A DNA stretch of 64,000 nt from Luminiphilus syltensis NOR5-1B (GTDB lineage Bacteria; Pseudomonadota; Gammaproteobacteria; Pseudomonadales; Halieaceae): the NCBI RefSeq assembly GCF_000158175.1, contig NZ_DS999411.1, positions 1,526,964 through 1,590,963 on the forward strand, in the 5' to 3' direction. Position 1 is the first letter of the stretch. Each line of letters starts with the position of its first letter. The notes below the pieces were generated by a model, which worked only from the letters and a program-made list of their open reading frames with translations, ran no database searches and was not told where the DNA came from. Below, in pieces: positions 14,398-22,965 of the stretch. The translations under genes and the position numbers were made by a program.

Positions 14398-16437
14398 CTA
14401 TTGCCCCCGTACCGTGCGGTCGTACCAGTCTAGGTAGCGCTGCCAGCGATCGCGACGGAAGCTCGGCCGGTCGATACTATGATCCTCATCAGGGTATACG
14501 ACCAGTTGGGTGTCGATCCCGCGGCGCTTCAGCGCCTGGTAGAGCTGCTCGGAGTTCTGTATCGGCACGTTCCAGTCATCCTTGCCGCCGATGACCAGCG
14601 TAGGCGTCACGACCTTGTCGACGCCCTCCCAGGGCGAGATCCGCTCCCAGGCTTCCTTGTTTTCCCAGGGCAGTCCGAGCTCGGCTTCCCAAATGTACTG
14701 GTATTGATCGTGACCGTAGTTCGCGATGTAGTTAACCTCGCTTGCGCCTGTGATCGCACCGGCGAATCGATCCGACTTCGTGATCACGTAGTTCGTCAAT
14801 ATACCGCCGTACGACCAGCCGCCGACGCCCAGTCGATCAGGATCGGAATAGCCCTGATCGATGGCGTAGTCGACCGCGGCCATGACGTCCTCGAAGTCGG
14901 GCACGCCCCAGTTCGCGAACAGCGCCGCGGAGTAGTCCTGGCCGTAGCCGCTAGAACCGCGCGGGTTCGAAATGACGACGACATAGCCCTCTGCTGCGAA
15001 GAGCTGCGCTTCGGCATTGAAGCCGAAGTCGTACTGCGAGACCGGGCCGCCGTGGATGCGCAGAATGGTCGGGTAGCGCCGCCCCTTGCGAAAGTCGGGC
15101 GGCGTGAAGATAAAGCCCTCGACCTCGGTCCCGTCGGCGCTCGGGAACGTGACGTTGTTAACCTCGGCGAGCCCGAGTCCCGAGAGCACGTTCGCATTGG
15201 TCCGAGTCAACGGCTCCAGCGCGTCATCGGCGAGCAGGAACACCTCGGCCGGTGAATGCGGCACGCTGATCGTCAGGGCGGTGTCGCCAGCCAGGTTCTG
15301 CGAGTAATCCTCGACAATGAGTTCGCCGCGAACCTGTCGATCGATACTGCCGGTCTCGAGGTCATAGCGAGCAAGATGCTGCTCCGCGCTATCCTCAAGC
15401 ACGAAGGTGATGCCGCGCCCATCCGGCGTAAAAGCTGGCTTGATGACGTTGCGATCGAGTGCCGCGGTCAGCACACGCGCCGTCCCGCCCGCCGCAGGCA
15501 CGATGGCGAGGTGATTCGTCGCATACCAGATGAGGTCAGGCTCCGTGACTGTCACGTACGCAATCTGCTTGCCGTCCCTGCTCCAGGCAGGCGCGTAATC
15601 GCTGCCGATATTGCTCGTCACGCGGCGAGCTTTGCGCGAGCTTGCATCGCCGACGGCCGAAACAATCCAGATGTCGGTGTTCTGCGTTGCATCCGGCTCA
15701 TCGGCACGATTGCTGACGAATGCAATCTCGCGTCCGTCGGGCCGCCATGCGGGCTGGGAGTCGTCGAAATCACCGAAGGTGAGCTGTAGCGGCGTTTCGC
15801 CGCGTCCCCTGACGGCATAGATGTGGGTGCGGCTGCGGTCGAGGTAAGGGACACCGTCCTGCTTGAATTCCAGGCGGTCGATTACGTGGGGCAGCGGCCG
15901 TTCGTCCCGGCCCTCCTCATGCGCCGTTTCCCGCTCCAGGTCCGCCGCGGTCTTGTCGCGGATCACTAACAGCATGCCCTTGCCGTCGGGAGCCCAGCGG
16001 AAATCGCTGACACCCTGGTCGACGGCCGTATAAGCCTGTGCTTCGCCACCGCGCCGGTCGAGCGTCCAGACCTGCGTTTTCGGTTCGTCATCCTCGGCGC
16101 CTCTCGCCGCCAGGAAGCCGAGGTAGCGCCCGTCAGGGCTCCAGCGCGGAGATGATGCCGAGTAATCGTCAGCGGTCAGCTGGACGACGTCGTCGCCGGC
16201 ACGAGACACCATGAATATCTGCGTGCTCGACTCGTCGGCCTCCCCGTCGACAGCCTCGACCGTGTAGGCGACCCAGCCGGCATCCGGACTGATCGCCGGC
16301 GCCGCCACGGATTTCAGGGCCAGCAGGTCGTCGATCGTGAGCGACCTCTGCTGTGTCGCAGCCTGCGCGAGGCCGGGCACGGACAACGACAGGACGACGG
16401 ACGCCACGGCTAGCTCTCGCAATGTGGTCACAGGCAT
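14398..16437 (-). CDS. S9-family prolyl oligopeptidase-type serine peptidase, secreted
   Basis: The 679-aa enzyme has a signal peptide (cleavage near AQA, residue ~27), an N-terminal beta-propeller of WD40/PD40 repeats (SPDAGWVAY, SPDGRYLGF, APDGKGMLL, RPDGREIAF, SRDGKQIAY) and a C-terminal alpha/beta-hydrolase domain. The triad is visible: Ser542 in GGWSYGG, Asp621 in GGKDDWNVP and His653 in DEDHSI. Such dipeptidyl-peptidase or acylaminoacyl-peptidase-like enzymes trim short peptides in the periplasm. The gene is monocistronic and leftward. Confidence 0.92.
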   Translation of the reverse strand: MPVTTLRELAVASVVLSLSVPGLAQAATQQRSLTIDDLLALKSVAAPAISPDAGWVAYTVEAVDGEADESSTQIFMVSRAGDDVVQLTADDYSASSPRWSPDGRYLGFLAARGAEDDEPKTQVWTLDRRGGEAQAYTAVDQGVSDFRWAPDGKGMLLVIRDKTAADLERETAHEEGRDERPLPHVIDRLEFKQDGVPYLDRSRTHIYAVRGRGETPLQLTFGDFDDSQPAWRPDGREIAFVSNRADEPDATQNTDIWIVSAVGDASSRKARRVTSNIGSDYAPAWSRDGKQIAYVTVTEPDLIWYATNHLAIVPAAGGTARVLTAALDRNVIKPAFTPDGRGITFVLEDSAEQHLARYDLETGSIDRQVRGELIVEDYSQNLAGDTALTISVPHSPAEVFLLADDALEPLTRTNANVLSGLGLAEVNNVTFPSADGTEVEGFIFTPPDFRKGRRYPTILRIHGGPVSQYDFGFNAEAQLFAAEGYVVVISNPRGSSGYGQDYSAALFANWGVPDFEDVMAAVDYAIDQGYSDPDRLGVGGWSYGGILTNYVITKSDRFAGAITGASEVNYIANYGHDQYQYIWEAELGLPWENKEAWERISPWEGVDKVVTPTLVIGGKDDWNVPIQNSEQLYQALKRRGIDTQLVVYPDEDHSIDRPSFRRDRWQRYLDWYDRTVRGQ

Positions 16438-16621
16438 ACTCCGGGCAGGGGGTTTGAATCGGCAGCCGACATTACTTCGGGCCCAGCGTAGATTATGCGC
16501 TGAATCCTGGACGGGTCAAATGCTCGGTAAACGTCCCCGACAACCCGACATGCATGCCGGAAAGTACAGGGTAAAAACCCCAGACGCTTGACTTACGGCA
16601 CGATTCCAAGGGTTGGCTCCC

Positions 16622-16792
16622 GCGGCCGGGCTCGAGCCTTGGGTCGAGCTGGCCCAGGGCGCTGATGGGAACCTGCGGTTCCACGGGGTGATGGCGCCGA
16701 CGAACGAGGAACTCTCGCGGTTGGTACACCGCCTGGCGCGGCGCATTGGCCAAGAGCGGACTAAGGGAGAGCGGCCTACTAATAATGCTTAA
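16622..16792 (+). pseudogene. IS91-family transposase remnant
   Basis: In one frame the stretch reads WVELAQGADGNLRFHGVMAP then TNEELSRLVHRLARRIG, which resembles the segment of IS91/ISCR-type rolling-circle transposases reading VPAPTDEALQAVLHKI. Only about 56 codons remain of a usual ~400-500, with a stop at 16790-16792. No terminal sequences are recognised. It marks an old transposition event next to the peptidase gene. Confidence 0.5.
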
Positions 16793-16845
16793 CACGGTTT
16801 GACCTCGGCACTATGCTTGGAGCCTTTGTTCGTAAGGGGCTGACA

Positions 16846-17388
16846 ATGAAGCTATCTGACTTAAATGAGTACATTCAAACGGGCGCGGCGGCTGTAGCGA
16901 TTGTCGGCATCTTCGTTTTGGGATACGAGTTGCGCCAGTCGAATGCGCTTGCGACGCAACAAGCACAATCGCAGTCTTGGACTAATTGGTTAAACTGGCA
17001 CCAGAGCTTGAATGAATCTGGCGTGATGGCGGTTGTGGCCAAATCGATTGAAGACCCAGCTTCTCTTACGTTGGCTGAGAAGGAGGAGTTGTTCAACTAC
17101 TACGTGGGCTGGATTTCTCTCTATCAAGCTGATTTCGTCGTATTTCAATACACAAGTCAAAGTGTTGTGGATGAAATGCTTGGAGAAGCGGAGGAGGTCC
17201 TTAGCCAAATATTTAGCACTCCATACGCAAGGGCTTTGTTCAGTGAGGTCGGCTTTGGGAGTAGGCACCCGGAACTCGACAAGCGCATCGCTGAAAGGAT
17301 TTCCGAGCTTCCTGCCGACCACTACACTCAGATGCATCGGAACATAGACGCAAAGCTCGCTAAATTTTTGCGCGTTCCAGAGGCTTGA
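16846..17388 (+). CDS. Membrane-anchored hypothetical protein, 180 aa
   Basis: The start at 16846 (MKLSDLNEYIQTG) lies after GGGGCTGACA; an upstream in-frame ATG at 16813 is less likely. Residues about 12-30 form a membrane helix, followed by ELRQSNALATQQAQSQSW, a pattern seen in a widespread family of ~180-aa marine proteobacterial proteins of unknown role. The rest is a helical, mostly acidic domain. Confidence 0.6.
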   Translation: MKLSDLNEYIQTGAAAVAIVGIFVLGYELRQSNALATQQAQSQSWTNWLNWHQSLNESGVMAVVAKSIEDPASLTLAEKEELFNYYVGWISLYQADFVVFQYTSQSVVDEMLGEAEEVLSQIFSTPYARALFSEVGFGSRHPELDKRIAERISELPADHYTQMHRNIDAKLAKFLRVPEA

Positions 17389-17403
17389 TTGAAATCCTGG
17401 ATA

Positions 17404-17455
17404 GGGTCGGAAGCGGACATTCGACAAAGCAACCTCGGAGGTCCGCTATCGGCCA
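17404..17455. repeat. REP-like palindrome GGGTCGGAAGCGGACATT, copy 1
   Basis: GGTCGGAAGCGGACATT at the left and AGGTCCGCTATCGGCCA at the right form an imperfect palindrome. A second good copy is at 20285-20340 and decayed copies lie near 13236 and 21374. The two good copies bracket the surface-protein/reverse-transcriptase pair. Confidence 0.65.
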
Positions 17456-17611
17456 CAACCTGCCAGAGACTGAACGGCAAACTCACGACCCCGCTCAACC
17501 TCACGAGATAACCAAAGGCACCATCGGTCCGTGACTCTTGCAGACGCGTTCTTTTACTGGAATGCTTGTCACTCCTCAATTTTCCGACACCTATTTCCTC
17601 AGGGAGTGCCC

Positions 17612-19165
17612 ATGTCTGTCTTCAGGCACGTATTAGCTTGGCTCGCAGTCACCCTACCCGTGTCAGCTATAGCTCAAACCACGGGCACCCTGACCTACGG
17701 GCCGTCGGCTGGGGCTGGAGGCAGTGGCGCGACCCCTGCAGAGCCTGTTCCGATTCCCTCCCTGTTCCTGTTGCCGCTGGCCGTTGCATTGGCGTTCTTC
17801 GGCTACCGGGCGCTGCGTAAGCAAGGTGGCAGGCAACTGCTGGGCGCGGTGCTGCTCGCCTCGGGCGTGAGCCTTGGCGGTATCAGCAGCCTGCACATAC
17901 AGGACGCCATTGCGCAGATGATGATTGAGCTGAACCAGCCGAACGGCGGCACGGTGGATATTCCTGTCTCGGATGCCATCTACACCAACACCTCGGGTGT
18001 GGCCCTGCAGATCGGAACGGTAACGGCACCGCCATCCTGCGCGACCAGCGCACCTGCTGACGAGTGTGTTACGGACCTGACCCTTGAAAACGGTGAAAGC
18101 TGCAGCACGGTATATGACTGCACTCAAACCATCAGCTTCACATCTACAGCCCCCACCGACGCCACCGCCGGTGGTGCCACCTATGACGTGGCCGCCACAG
18201 CAACCTCTGGTCTGGCCGTGACCTTCAGCACCACCAGCGCCGCCTGCTCTGTCAGCGGCTCTACGGTGACCTTTGACGCTGTGGGTGACTGTGTCATCAA
18301 TGCCGATCAGGCGGGGGATGCCAATTTCTCTGTCGCCCCGCAGGTACAGCAATCATTCAGCGTTGCCTTGCCCGTGGTCACGGTCACCAAGACGGCGGAT
18401 GGGGCCGAGGGCATGATGCCCACGGATGCCTCCTTTACGTTGACACGGACGGGCGATACCACCAACCCTCTGACAGTGACCTATGCCTTGTCGGGTACGG
18501 CGACGGTTGTTAATGACTACACCGTAGCCAGCGAGGCGACCATTGAGATCCCCGCCAGCCATTCCTCCGTTGACCTGCCGATTACCGTGTTAGATGACGA
18601 GGTGTACGATCCGAGTGAGACTGTGGAAGTAACACTGTCCGCTAACACGGCTTACACCGTCGGGACCGTGGGTGCAGTCGTGGCGGAGATCACGGCTCCT
18701 GACAAGCGATTATTCGTGACTCGATCTGGTTACGTCGGAGGTCTCGGTGGCATCGCCGGCGCAGATGCGAAGTGTAACGCGGATGCGAACAAGCCCAGCG
18801 ACGGGGGCACCTACAAGGCGATGCTGGCGGGCGGTGGAAGGTCGGCAGCCCCCACTCCATCCGACTGGGTTTTGGCGGCCGACACGAAGTATTTCAGACC
18901 GAGCGGTGTGTATATCGCGGGCACTGGGCCGTACGTTGTGTTTAGTTTCCCGCTCGTCTCCGCGGTAGACCCGGGTGTCGGTCGGGTTTGGACAGGCCTC
19001 CTAAACAATTGGACCGCGGCGGGGTCGACGTGCGATGGCTGGTCGGGTGAGACGTTGGTAGATGGTTTTTACGGTTTAGCGTCACGACTAGACATTCTGG
19101 CCATATCGATAGGCGCTTCATCGTGCTCAGGTGCTCAATACCCATTGTATTGCGTAGAGCAGTGA
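17612..19165 (+). CDS. Secreted surface protein: exosortase-type motif, Calx-beta and DUF1554
   Basis: The 517-aa product starts at 17612 after AGGGAG. A signal peptide (to about AIAQ, residue 20) is followed at 45-70 by PVPIPSLFLLPLAVALAF and a basic GYRALRKQ, the IP-hydrophobic-Arg layout of exosortase sorting signals, placed near the N-terminus as in the midcut-by-XrtH group. Next come Cys-containing beta-sandwich repeats, a Calx-beta-like domain (LDDEVYDPSETVEVTL) and a C-terminal DUF1554 domain (KRLFVTRSGYVGGLGGIAGA ... GRVWTG ... LYCVEQ). It ends 7 bp from the convergent reverse transcriptase. Adhesion or binding at the cell surface is likely (inference). Confidence 0.75.
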   Translation: MSVFRHVLAWLAVTLPVSAIAQTTGTLTYGPSAGAGGSGATPAEPVPIPSLFLLPLAVALAFFGYRALRKQGGRQLLGAVLLASGVSLGGISSLHIQDAIAQMMIELNQPNGGTVDIPVSDAIYTNTSGVALQIGTVTAPPSCATSAPADECVTDLTLENGESCSTVYDCTQTISFTSTAPTDATAGGATYDVAATATSGLAVTFSTTSAACSVSGSTVTFDAVGDCVINADQAGDANFSVAPQVQQSFSVALPVVTVTKTADGAEGMMPTDASFTLTRTGDTTNPLTVTYALSGTATVVNDYTVASEATIEIPASHSSVDLPITVLDDEVYDPSETVEVTLSANTAYTVGTVGAVVAEITAPDKRLFVTRSGYVGGLGGIAGADAKCNADANKPSDGGTYKAMLAGGGRSAAPTPSDWVLAADTKYFRPSGVYIAGTGPYVVFSFPLVSAVDPGVGRVWTGLLNNWTAAGSTCDGWSGETLVDGFYGLASRLDILAISIGASSCSGAQYPLYCVEQ

Positions 19166-19172
19166 CCCGTTC

Positions 19173-20207
19173 CTATTGCCTTAGGTGCTCAGGATACCGC
19201 CGGTCGGGCCCCTTGAGGGCGATACGCTGACTGCCGGCCGCCAATGGTCGTTGCGGTAAATCCACTGCTATGTCACACAGCCCACCCCTGGCCCAGCCTC
19301 GCCACCGTCGTAAGTACGCCCCAAGATAGGCCGACCTTTGCGGGTCGGCTTTCTTTTGCTCATAAAGCCGGGACAACGTACTTCGCATGTTGTCGAGGGT
19401 TTTGCGCGCCAATTGCAGTCTGTTGCGGCTAAATCGGTAACCGAGGAAATCGAATCCTCGGGCGATGTAGCCAATGCTCGTTTTGTCCGGATGCTTGGAC
19501 AGCTTCAGCCGCCCCAGCACGCCATTGAGCACGGCGATGGCCCGTCGCAGTTGCCAGCGTGTTCGTGCCATCACCAAAATGTCGTCCATGTAGCGGACAT
19601 AGAAGACGTCGCGTGGCTCCAATGCGGCATCCAGCTCTTGCAGGTAAACCGCACCGAACAGTGGACTGAGTGGCGACCCGCGCCCAATGCCCCGGCGAAT
19701 ATCCCGGTAAAGCCCGCCATGCTCGACTGTACGGCCGATGAACTGGGACAGCAGGTTCAGGGTCCAGCGGTCATTGATATGGGCGGACAGTTGGGTCAGC
19801 AAAAGGGATTGGTCAATCGACTCGTAATACGCCTTGACGTCGGTGCGAATAACGAAGCGGAACCAGGTGCTGTTGCGCTCTACGGCGCGTACGGCGCCCT
19901 TCAGACCGCCGTTTCCTTTGATGTGCGTGCAGCGCTTCGAAATACCAAGATGTGGCCTAATAGCCAGCGCCAGTGCTTTGGCTACCAGTGCGTCAGCGGC
20001 GCTCCACAGGTGAATCACGGTGCCGTCGGCCCTGTGGATGCATTGCAGGGGAGAGACGCGATAACTGCTCTGGCGCAGCGCGTCCAGTATGCGCTCACGC
20101 TCGCTTTGCCAGTGAAATCGCAGGTGCCAGATGTCCGCATTATCTGGATAGTGCTGGCGCCGGTGGCAGAGCCAGAGGTAAGCGGTGTCGATGTGCTGCG
20201 CTTCCAT
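19173..20207 (-). CDS. Reverse transcriptase (RNA-directed DNA polymerase), stand-alone
   Basis: The 344-aa protein has RT motifs: IRTDVKAYYESID (catalytic Asp123), RGIGRGSPLSPLFG (175-185) and FYVRYMDD with the active-site pair at 208-209, then GFDFLGYRFS (251-260). There is no maturase X or HNH endonuclease domain, so it is not an ordinary group II intron protein. The SPLSP motif differs from the TSQ form of diversity-generating retroelements. No retron msr/msd RNA was seen upstream. It belongs to a group II-like clade of lone bacterial RTs. Its stop faces that of the DUF1554 surface protein across 7 bp, so the two genes form a tight convergent pair. Confidence 0.88.
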   Translation of the reverse strand: MEAQHIDTAYLWLCHRRQHYPDNADIWHLRFHWQSERERILDALRQSSYRVSPLQCIHRADGTVIHLWSAADALVAKALALAIRPHLGISKRCTHIKGNGGLKGAVRAVERNSTWFRFVIRTDVKAYYESIDQSLLLTQLSAHINDRWTLNLLSQFIGRTVEHGGLYRDIRRGIGRGSPLSPLFGAVYLQELDAALEPRDVFYVRYMDDILVMARTRWQLRRAIAVLNGVLGRLKLSKHPDKTSIGYIARGFDFLGYRFSRNRLQLARKTLDNMRSTLSRLYEQKKADPQRSAYLGAYLRRWRGWARGGLCDIAVDLPQRPLAAGSQRIALKGPDRRYPEHLRQ

Positions 20208-20284
20208 CGTTGTGTGAGCTTAGACGGAGGGACGCTGTTAGGCGATAGCCGACCTTCAGTAACGTCTAGCTGATCGTCTCTGAT

Positions 20285-20340
20285 GGGTCGGAAGCGGACA
20301 TTTGGTCGAGTGTTCTCAGATGTCCGCTATCGGCCAATAG
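20285..20340. repeat. REP-like palindrome GGGTCGGAAGCGGACATT, copy 2
   Basis: This copy lies 77 bp upstream of the reverse transcriptase start. AAGCGGACAT pairs with ATGTCCGCTA across a short loop. It matches copy 1 at 17404-17455 at both arms. Confidence 0.65.
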
Positions 20341-20479
20341 CGGAAGCCTGATGCTCACCTATACGGCGACAGCTATCACCTCAGAGCTGACATTGACCAA
20401 CCTTTGAACTCGGCTGTTATTATCCACCAAATCCGTCCAGAACGGATTGTAAAAACCATTCCAATCAGGTGAGTCAGTT

Positions 20480-21091
20480 ATGAGAATACGAATGAGATTG
20501 GCGCTCGTCGCCATGGCATCGGTCTGGTCGGTCTGGGCGGTAGCCCAAACCACCGTTCCCAACGTCTTTACGAACGGTACTCCGGCAAATGCGGACGAAG
20601 TGAATGAGAACTTTAATGCACTTGCAGAGGCCATTGATAACGTCCCTGCAGGTACCGCAGGGGCAGCCGGACCGGAAGGACCAGCGGGACCACCGGGTGC
20701 CGAAGGTCCAGCAGGGCCCACCGGAGCAACAGGTCCAGCGGGACCACCTGGACCACCGGGTGCCGAAGGTCCAGCAGGGCCCACCGGAGCAACAGGTCCA
20801 GCTGGGCCCACGTTCTCATGTCCCTGTTACACCTTGGCAGAGGTAATTCAATCCACAGAGACATCATGTGTTTCTGCAATTGATGCGACTCCGACAGGGG
20901 TTGGTATCACTGCTAATCCGCCCACACGAGTTTTCGGATCGCAGCCCGATGGAACTTTCGCAGTAAATATGTCTGCGGACGGGAATAGAGGTTCATGTAG
21001 AACTGCGGCGGGCGGCTTTGAGTTTTTCTTGCCGCAATCAGTCTCTGGGCAATGCGCACTAATACTCATAGCTGCATTACCGGGGTGCTAA
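20480..21091 (+). CDS. Secreted collagen-like protein, 203 aa
   Basis: A signal peptide (to about AVAQ, residue 23) precedes a short N-terminal region ([17 protein letters not shown], common in phage-tail-like collagen proteins), 18 or so uninterrupted G-X-Y triplets (about 57-110) and a Cys-rich C-terminal domain of ~90 residues beginning [13 protein letters not shown] tracts form triple helices, so a trimeric surface fibre is likely. The tract includes a 63-bp tandem duplication at DNA level. The next gene starts 2 bp after the stop. Confidence 0.75.
   Translation: MRIRMRLALVAMASVWSVWAVAQTTVPNVFTNGTPANADEVNENFNALAEAIDNVPAGTAGAAGPEGPAGPPGAEGPAGPTGATGPAGPPGPPGAEGPAGPTGATGPAGPTFSCPCYTLAEVIQSTETSCVSAIDATPTGVGITANPPTRVFGSQPDGTFAVNMSADGNRGSCRTAAGGFEFFLPQSVSGQCALILIAALPGC
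20687..20811. repeat. 63-bp tandem duplication inside the collagen-like gene
   Basis: The unit starting GGACCACCGGGTGCCGAAGG at 20687 recurs at 20750, identical over nearly its whole length. Each unit encodes seven G-X-Y triplets. Such repeats change length by slippage, so the fibre length should vary between strains. Confidence 0.85.
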
Positions 21092-21092
21092 C

Positions 21093-21317
21093 ATGTGGGC
21101 ATTCAATAGATTTTTTAGTAAGACCTGCATCCCGGTTTTAGGATTGCCGATCGCAGCTGATTCACATGCGGGCAACTGGGGCCAAAACTGGGGTAGCTTT
21201 CTCTGGGGGGTGGGCGGCTCCCCAGCACAGGCTATACCGGTCGATGGCATATGGATGCTTTTGGCGACATCATTGGTGATCGCGGCCCTAGGCGCGCTCA
21301 AGATGCGAAAGAAGTAG
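21093..21317 (+). CDS. Small protein with exosortase-type C-terminal sorting signal, 74 aa
   Basis: The 74-aa product ends with AIPVDGIWMLLATSLVIAAL and then GALKMRKK: an IPxD-type motif, a hydrophobic helix and a basic tail. This is the tripartite layout of IPTL/PEP-CTERM-like sorting signals processed by exosortases. A Trp/Gly/Asn-rich stretch precedes it (AGNWGQNWGSFLWGVGG). It is translationally close to the collagen-like gene and might help to export or anchor it (inference). No exosortase gene is in this window. Confidence 0.55.
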   Translation: MWAFNRFFSKTCIPVLGLPIAADSHAGNWGQNWGSFLWGVGGSPAQAIPVDGIWMLLATSLVIAALGALKMRKK

Positions 21318-21373
21318 CTGCTAATTGAGACGAATCGCCCGCAACTGTGCAGGTTTTTTTGTGAGGATTGGGC

Positions 21374-21480
21374 GTGTCCGCATGTAGGCGAAAGCCGACG
21401 CTCAGCAACGCCAACCCGACCGGCAGAAGTGGGTCGAAAGCGGAAGCCCGTGCGTCGCCCCGCGAATGACCGCTTTCAGG
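21374..21480. repeat. Decayed REP-like palindrome
   Basis: GTGTCCGCATGTAGGCGAAA and GGGTCGAAAGCGGAAGCC resemble the arms of the palindromes at 17404 and 20285, with substitutions. No gene lies between 21318 and 21490. Confidence 0.4.
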
Positions 21481-21490
21481 CAGAACCCCC

Positions 21491-21685
21491 TCACTCCCCA
21501 TACCGCTCCCGACACTGCCCCACGATCTCCTGCACCCCGCGCTTCGTCCGGGGCTCTAGGGCCTCCACCAGCGCCTCGACACACTCCCGCTGTTGCTCGG
21601 AGGCGTCGGGTCCCAGCAGCGCTATAGCAACCGCCGTGGCTCCCGCGGACAGCACGATAGCGCCAAGGAGCGTCAAGGCGGGCAT
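21491..21685 (-). CDS. Small membrane-anchored protein, 64 aa
   Basis: The preferred ATG at 21685 overlaps the upstream gene's stop (TGATG), a translational-coupling arrangement. The product has an N-terminal membrane helix (MPALTLLGAIVLSAGATAVA) and a helical soluble tail with two cysteines. No family recognised. Confidence 0.5.
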   Translation of the reverse strand: MPALTLLGAIVLSAGATAVAIALLGPDASEQQRECVEALVEALEPRTKRGVQEIVGQCRERYGE

Positions 21686-21981
21686 CAGACATCCTCCGCG
21701 ATGCAGTGGAGAGCGCCGTGGTAGGTCGTGCATCGTTCAGCCGGGGCTGCGGGGCTATCCCCGGCGCCCTCGGTAGCTTCCTGGATGCAGTACAGCGCGC
21801 CGTTGAAGGTCGAGCATTTCTCGATGTGAGTCGGAGTTGAGCTGATAATGACCTCGGTCGCCGAAGAGCCCCGCAGGTCCCGGGGGAGGGCAGCGATGCC
21901 CTCAGCGCCGAAGGGGATCAGGTACGATGGCGCAACATTGGAATCAGGGTTCCGGGCGAGCCGGCAAGCGAAAATAGGCAT
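21685..21981 (-). CDS. Hypothetical protein, about 98 aa, with repeated TxxGALxCI motif
   Basis: The C-terminal half contains an internal duplication: CSTFNGALYCIQEAT and CTTYHGALHCIAED, each with two cysteines 8 residues apart. The gene overlaps the next small gene by a TGATG junction. The start is uncertain: ATG at 21981 overlaps the end of the ecsC-like gene, and no good ribosome-binding site is visible. The paired Cys motif may bind metal or form disulphides. Confidence 0.45.
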   Translation of the reverse strand: MPIFACRLARNPDSNVAPSYLIPFGAEGIAALPRDLRGSSATEVIISSTPTHIEKCSTFNGALYCIQEATEGAGDSPAAPAERCTTYHGALHCIAEDV

Positions 21982-22744
21982 CCTCAATACGCTCTGGCCC
22001 ATAGATTCGTTCCAGTCTCCTAACCGCAAAGTGGCCCCTTGCCATATCTTGGAAATGATCGATGAAAACAGTGTTAATGATCGCTCCACCAAAAGCGCCT
22101 ATCGCTGGGACCGCCTGAGCCGCTATCTTCTGCGAAACTTGCACGCCGAAATATTGAGAAACGCGGGCAATAAGCCTGACCAGTGCGGGACTGCCGGTTT
22201 GAGTTACTCCTGCACGCGATAGATGTTGCGCTGCCTCGGAAACGGCTTTGGCCAGGGCCGCTCGTACTGCGTAATAACCAAGCTCTGTTCCATCGTCCTG
22301 TTTGGATGTGCCCCCGAGGGCGAAAACCTCAATACAAGCAATTTTTGTCGCTAAGTTATCGACAGATTCTCCTTCGCTTCTCGCGATGTCTGCCATTGAA
22401 CGAAGCATGATGGTGGTCGATATCGGCAATTCGACTGCTATAGCCGCAAGCCCAAAAAACCCGCCGACACCACCACTGGCCGCAACGCCAAACTTGTGCC
22501 AATTGTTTGAGGATGCAACGCCCGGGGTATCCTCGATCGTGAAAATGGCTGCATCAGCGGCACTGTGCAATGCGGTCTCTACAACATCCTGTAAGCCCTC
22601 GTTCCAGCTCACTGGGAGCTGGTCTAAACCCAATTCAATAGGAGCGCCAATATAGTTTGATATTTTTGAGGCAACCCCGGGATTCTCAAGCAGCAACTTT
22701 GCTTCTTGGAGTTGTTTCTGATGTTCATTTGAGAGGGTCGGCAT
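21944..22744 (-). CDS. EcsC-family protein
   Basis: The start at 22744 (MPTLSNEHQKQLQEAKLLLE) agrees with family members; an upstream in-frame start at 22858 is unlikely. The 266-aa product shows EcsC features: the central GVGGFFGLAAIAVELPISTT with hydrophobic helices, DIARSEGES and a C-terminal GGAIINTVFIDHFQDMARGH then FAVRRLE. The family is widespread, membrane-associated and of unclear biochemical role. It leads a leftward run of three genes. Confidence 0.85.
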   Translation of the reverse strand: MPTLSNEHQKQLQEAKLLLENPGVASKISNYIGAPIELGLDQLPVSWNEGLQDVVETALHSAADAAIFTIEDTPGVASSNNWHKFGVAASGGVGGFFGLAAIAVELPISTTIMLRSMADIARSEGESVDNLATKIACIEVFALGGTSKQDDGTELGYYAVRAALAKAVSEAAQHLSRAGVTQTGSPALVRLIARVSQYFGVQVSQKIAAQAVPAIGAFGGAIINTVFIDHFQDMARGHFAVRRLERIYGPERIEDAYFRLPARPEP

Positions 22745-22920
22745 GGATTTCACTGAGAACAATCCTGAACAATTAAGGTGCCTTTTCGGAGTGCTGATGT
22801 CAGCTTCCCGCAGGAGTGCATGTCGTGCACTGTGTGCAGTCAGGACACTGCTCCACAATCTCCTGCCACCGACCCACCTCGGGGTAGGGGACGTTGCTGG
22901 ACCGTACCGGCCGTTACTTG

Positions 22921-22965
22921 CTACGCCATTACAGCCTTTATCGAGTCGCCTGCACTGTTAAAGTA
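22921..22965 (-). pseudogene. Relic of an integrase C-terminus
   Basis: On the minus strand the stretch codes NSAGDSIKAVMA and a stop, matching NSAGDRIKAAMA at the end of the integrase at 24090. The DNA similarity goes on downstream of the stop, from about 22878 versus 24048 (both starting CCTCGGGG). It is the last ~15 codons of a second integrase plus its 3' flank, where attachment sites of such integrases often sit. Confidence 0.6.

Noticed and set aside
17612-20207. Typical diversity-generating retroelement
   Set aside because: The RT has SPLSP instead of the DGR-type TSQ motif, there is no Avd-like gene, and reading the flanks showed no template repeat resembling the end of the DUF1554 gene.
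20208-20479. Retron msr/msd RNA upstream of the reverse transcriptase
   Set aside because: The only structure is the REP-like palindrome, which also occurs elsewhere; no branched-RNA layout with flanking a1/a2 repeats was seen.
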